DNA of 6,460 nucleotides from Candidatus Aenigmatarchaeota archaeon (GTDB lineage Archaea; Aenigmatarchaeota; Aenigmatarchaeia; CG10238-14), in contig JAPLUX010000003.1 in NCBI GenBank assembly GCA_026397455.1, forward strand, positions 1 to 6,460. Reading direction: 5' to 3'. The notes below the pieces were generated by a model. That model was not told the origin of the DNA, ran no database searches, and saw only the letters and a list, made by a program, of their open reading frames with translations. The translations under genes and the position numbers were made by a program. Shown here piece after piece: positions 6,288-6,460 of the stretch (its first letter is position 1; each line of letters starts with the position of its first letter).

Positions 6288-6404
6288 ATGACAGACATAA
6301 ACCTATTCGTTTGGTGGGCAAGTAGTATTAGTGGTGGTAGTATATTCCTTGTGATAGATAGGAAAAGAATACTTTATATCCTCATAAAATCTCTTCGACT
6401 CTAA
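6288..6404 (+). CDS. 38-residue predicted single-pass membrane protein
   Basis: The frame runs from ATG 6288 to TAA 6402-6404. After a short start (MTDIN) comes a hydrophobic stretch of about 18 residues, LFVWWASSISGGSIFLVI (6-23), then a basic segment DRKR, a second short hydrophobic run and KSLRL. This predicts one membrane helix with the C-terminal side in the cytoplasm by the positive-inside rule. It has a strong Shine-Dalgarno and lies 11 bases after the P-type ATPase, so the two are probably translated from one message. I recognise no family. Small membrane proteins are known partners of P-type pumps (MgtS and MgtR with bacterial MgtA, KdpF with KdpB), so a role as subunit or modulator is a reasonable inference, but no sequence similarity to them is evident. 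It could also be a chance frame. Confidence 0.55.
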   Translation: MTDINLFVWWASSISGGSIFLVIDRKRILYILIKSLRL

Positions 6405-6408
6405 GAGA

Positions 6409-6460
6409 ATGTCAGGCTATTCCTATCCACCCTATAATGAGCAAGTACAGACGTTGCCAC
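6409..6460 (+). CDS. Start of a possible further reading frame, cut by the right edge
   Basis: An ATG at 6409, four bases after the stop of the tiny membrane protein, opens a frame beginning MSGYSYPPYNEQVQTLP that stays open to the end of the window. The first residues are Tyr- and Pro-rich. Only a weak purine run (AAGAG) lies directly before the ATG, so initiation may depend on coupling to the preceding frame. Seventeen codons are too few to name a family or to be sure it is a gene. Confidence 0.3.
   Translation, partial: MSGYSYPPYNEQVQTLP

Noticed and set aside
1..6460. CRISPR array, insertion sequence or direct repeats
   Set aside because: No regularly spaced repeats, transposase motifs or terminal inverted repeats were seen anywhere in the window.

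Overview
The window is AT-rich and most likely comes from an archaeon, possibly one of the small-genome (DPANN-type) lineages. The reasons are a class II tRNA gene that only folds well if a short intron with bulge-helix-bulge-like complementarity is removed, an archaeal-style MinD beginning MTRV, TATA-like AT boxes ahead of genes, some TTG starts, and very tight gene packing. The lineage is an inference; no rRNA or other phylogenetic marker is present.

Layout. (1) 1-384, plus strand: the 3' end of a gene for a charged, helical coiled-coil protein, cut by the left edge. (2) 387-2721, minus strand, apparently one co-directional block read from right to left: threonine synthase (thrC), a MinD-type ATPase broken by an internal deletion and frameshift (N-terminal part 1024-1530, C-terminal part 866-1024), a 121-residue multi-spanning membrane protein (491-856), and an intron-containing tRNA (387-489) that begins one base after that gene's stop codon. 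The coiled-coil gene and the tRNA converge with only two bases between them. (3) 2722-2902: divergent intergenic region with AT-rich promoter-like sequence and a 19-base near-palindrome that could be an operator. (4) 2912-6460, plus strand, a tight gene string: a soluble protein made of three tandem CDF-type cytoplasmic (ZT_dimer-like) metal-binding domains, a full-length MgtA/MgtB-like P3B P-type ATPase, a 38-residue predicted single-pass membrane protein with a strong Shine-Dalgarno overlapping the ATPase stop codon, and the start of another reading frame at the right edge.

The most interesting part is region 4. It looks like a metal (probably Mg2+) transport operon in which the pump is paired with a freestanding triple metal-sensing module upstream and a tiny membrane protein downstream. 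By analogy with small proteins that bind bacterial MgtA (MgtS, MgtR), the tiny protein could be a pump partner or regulator, but that is inference. Region 2 mixes amino-acid biosynthesis, a damaged MinD, a membrane protein of unknown role and a tRNA, with no evident shared function.
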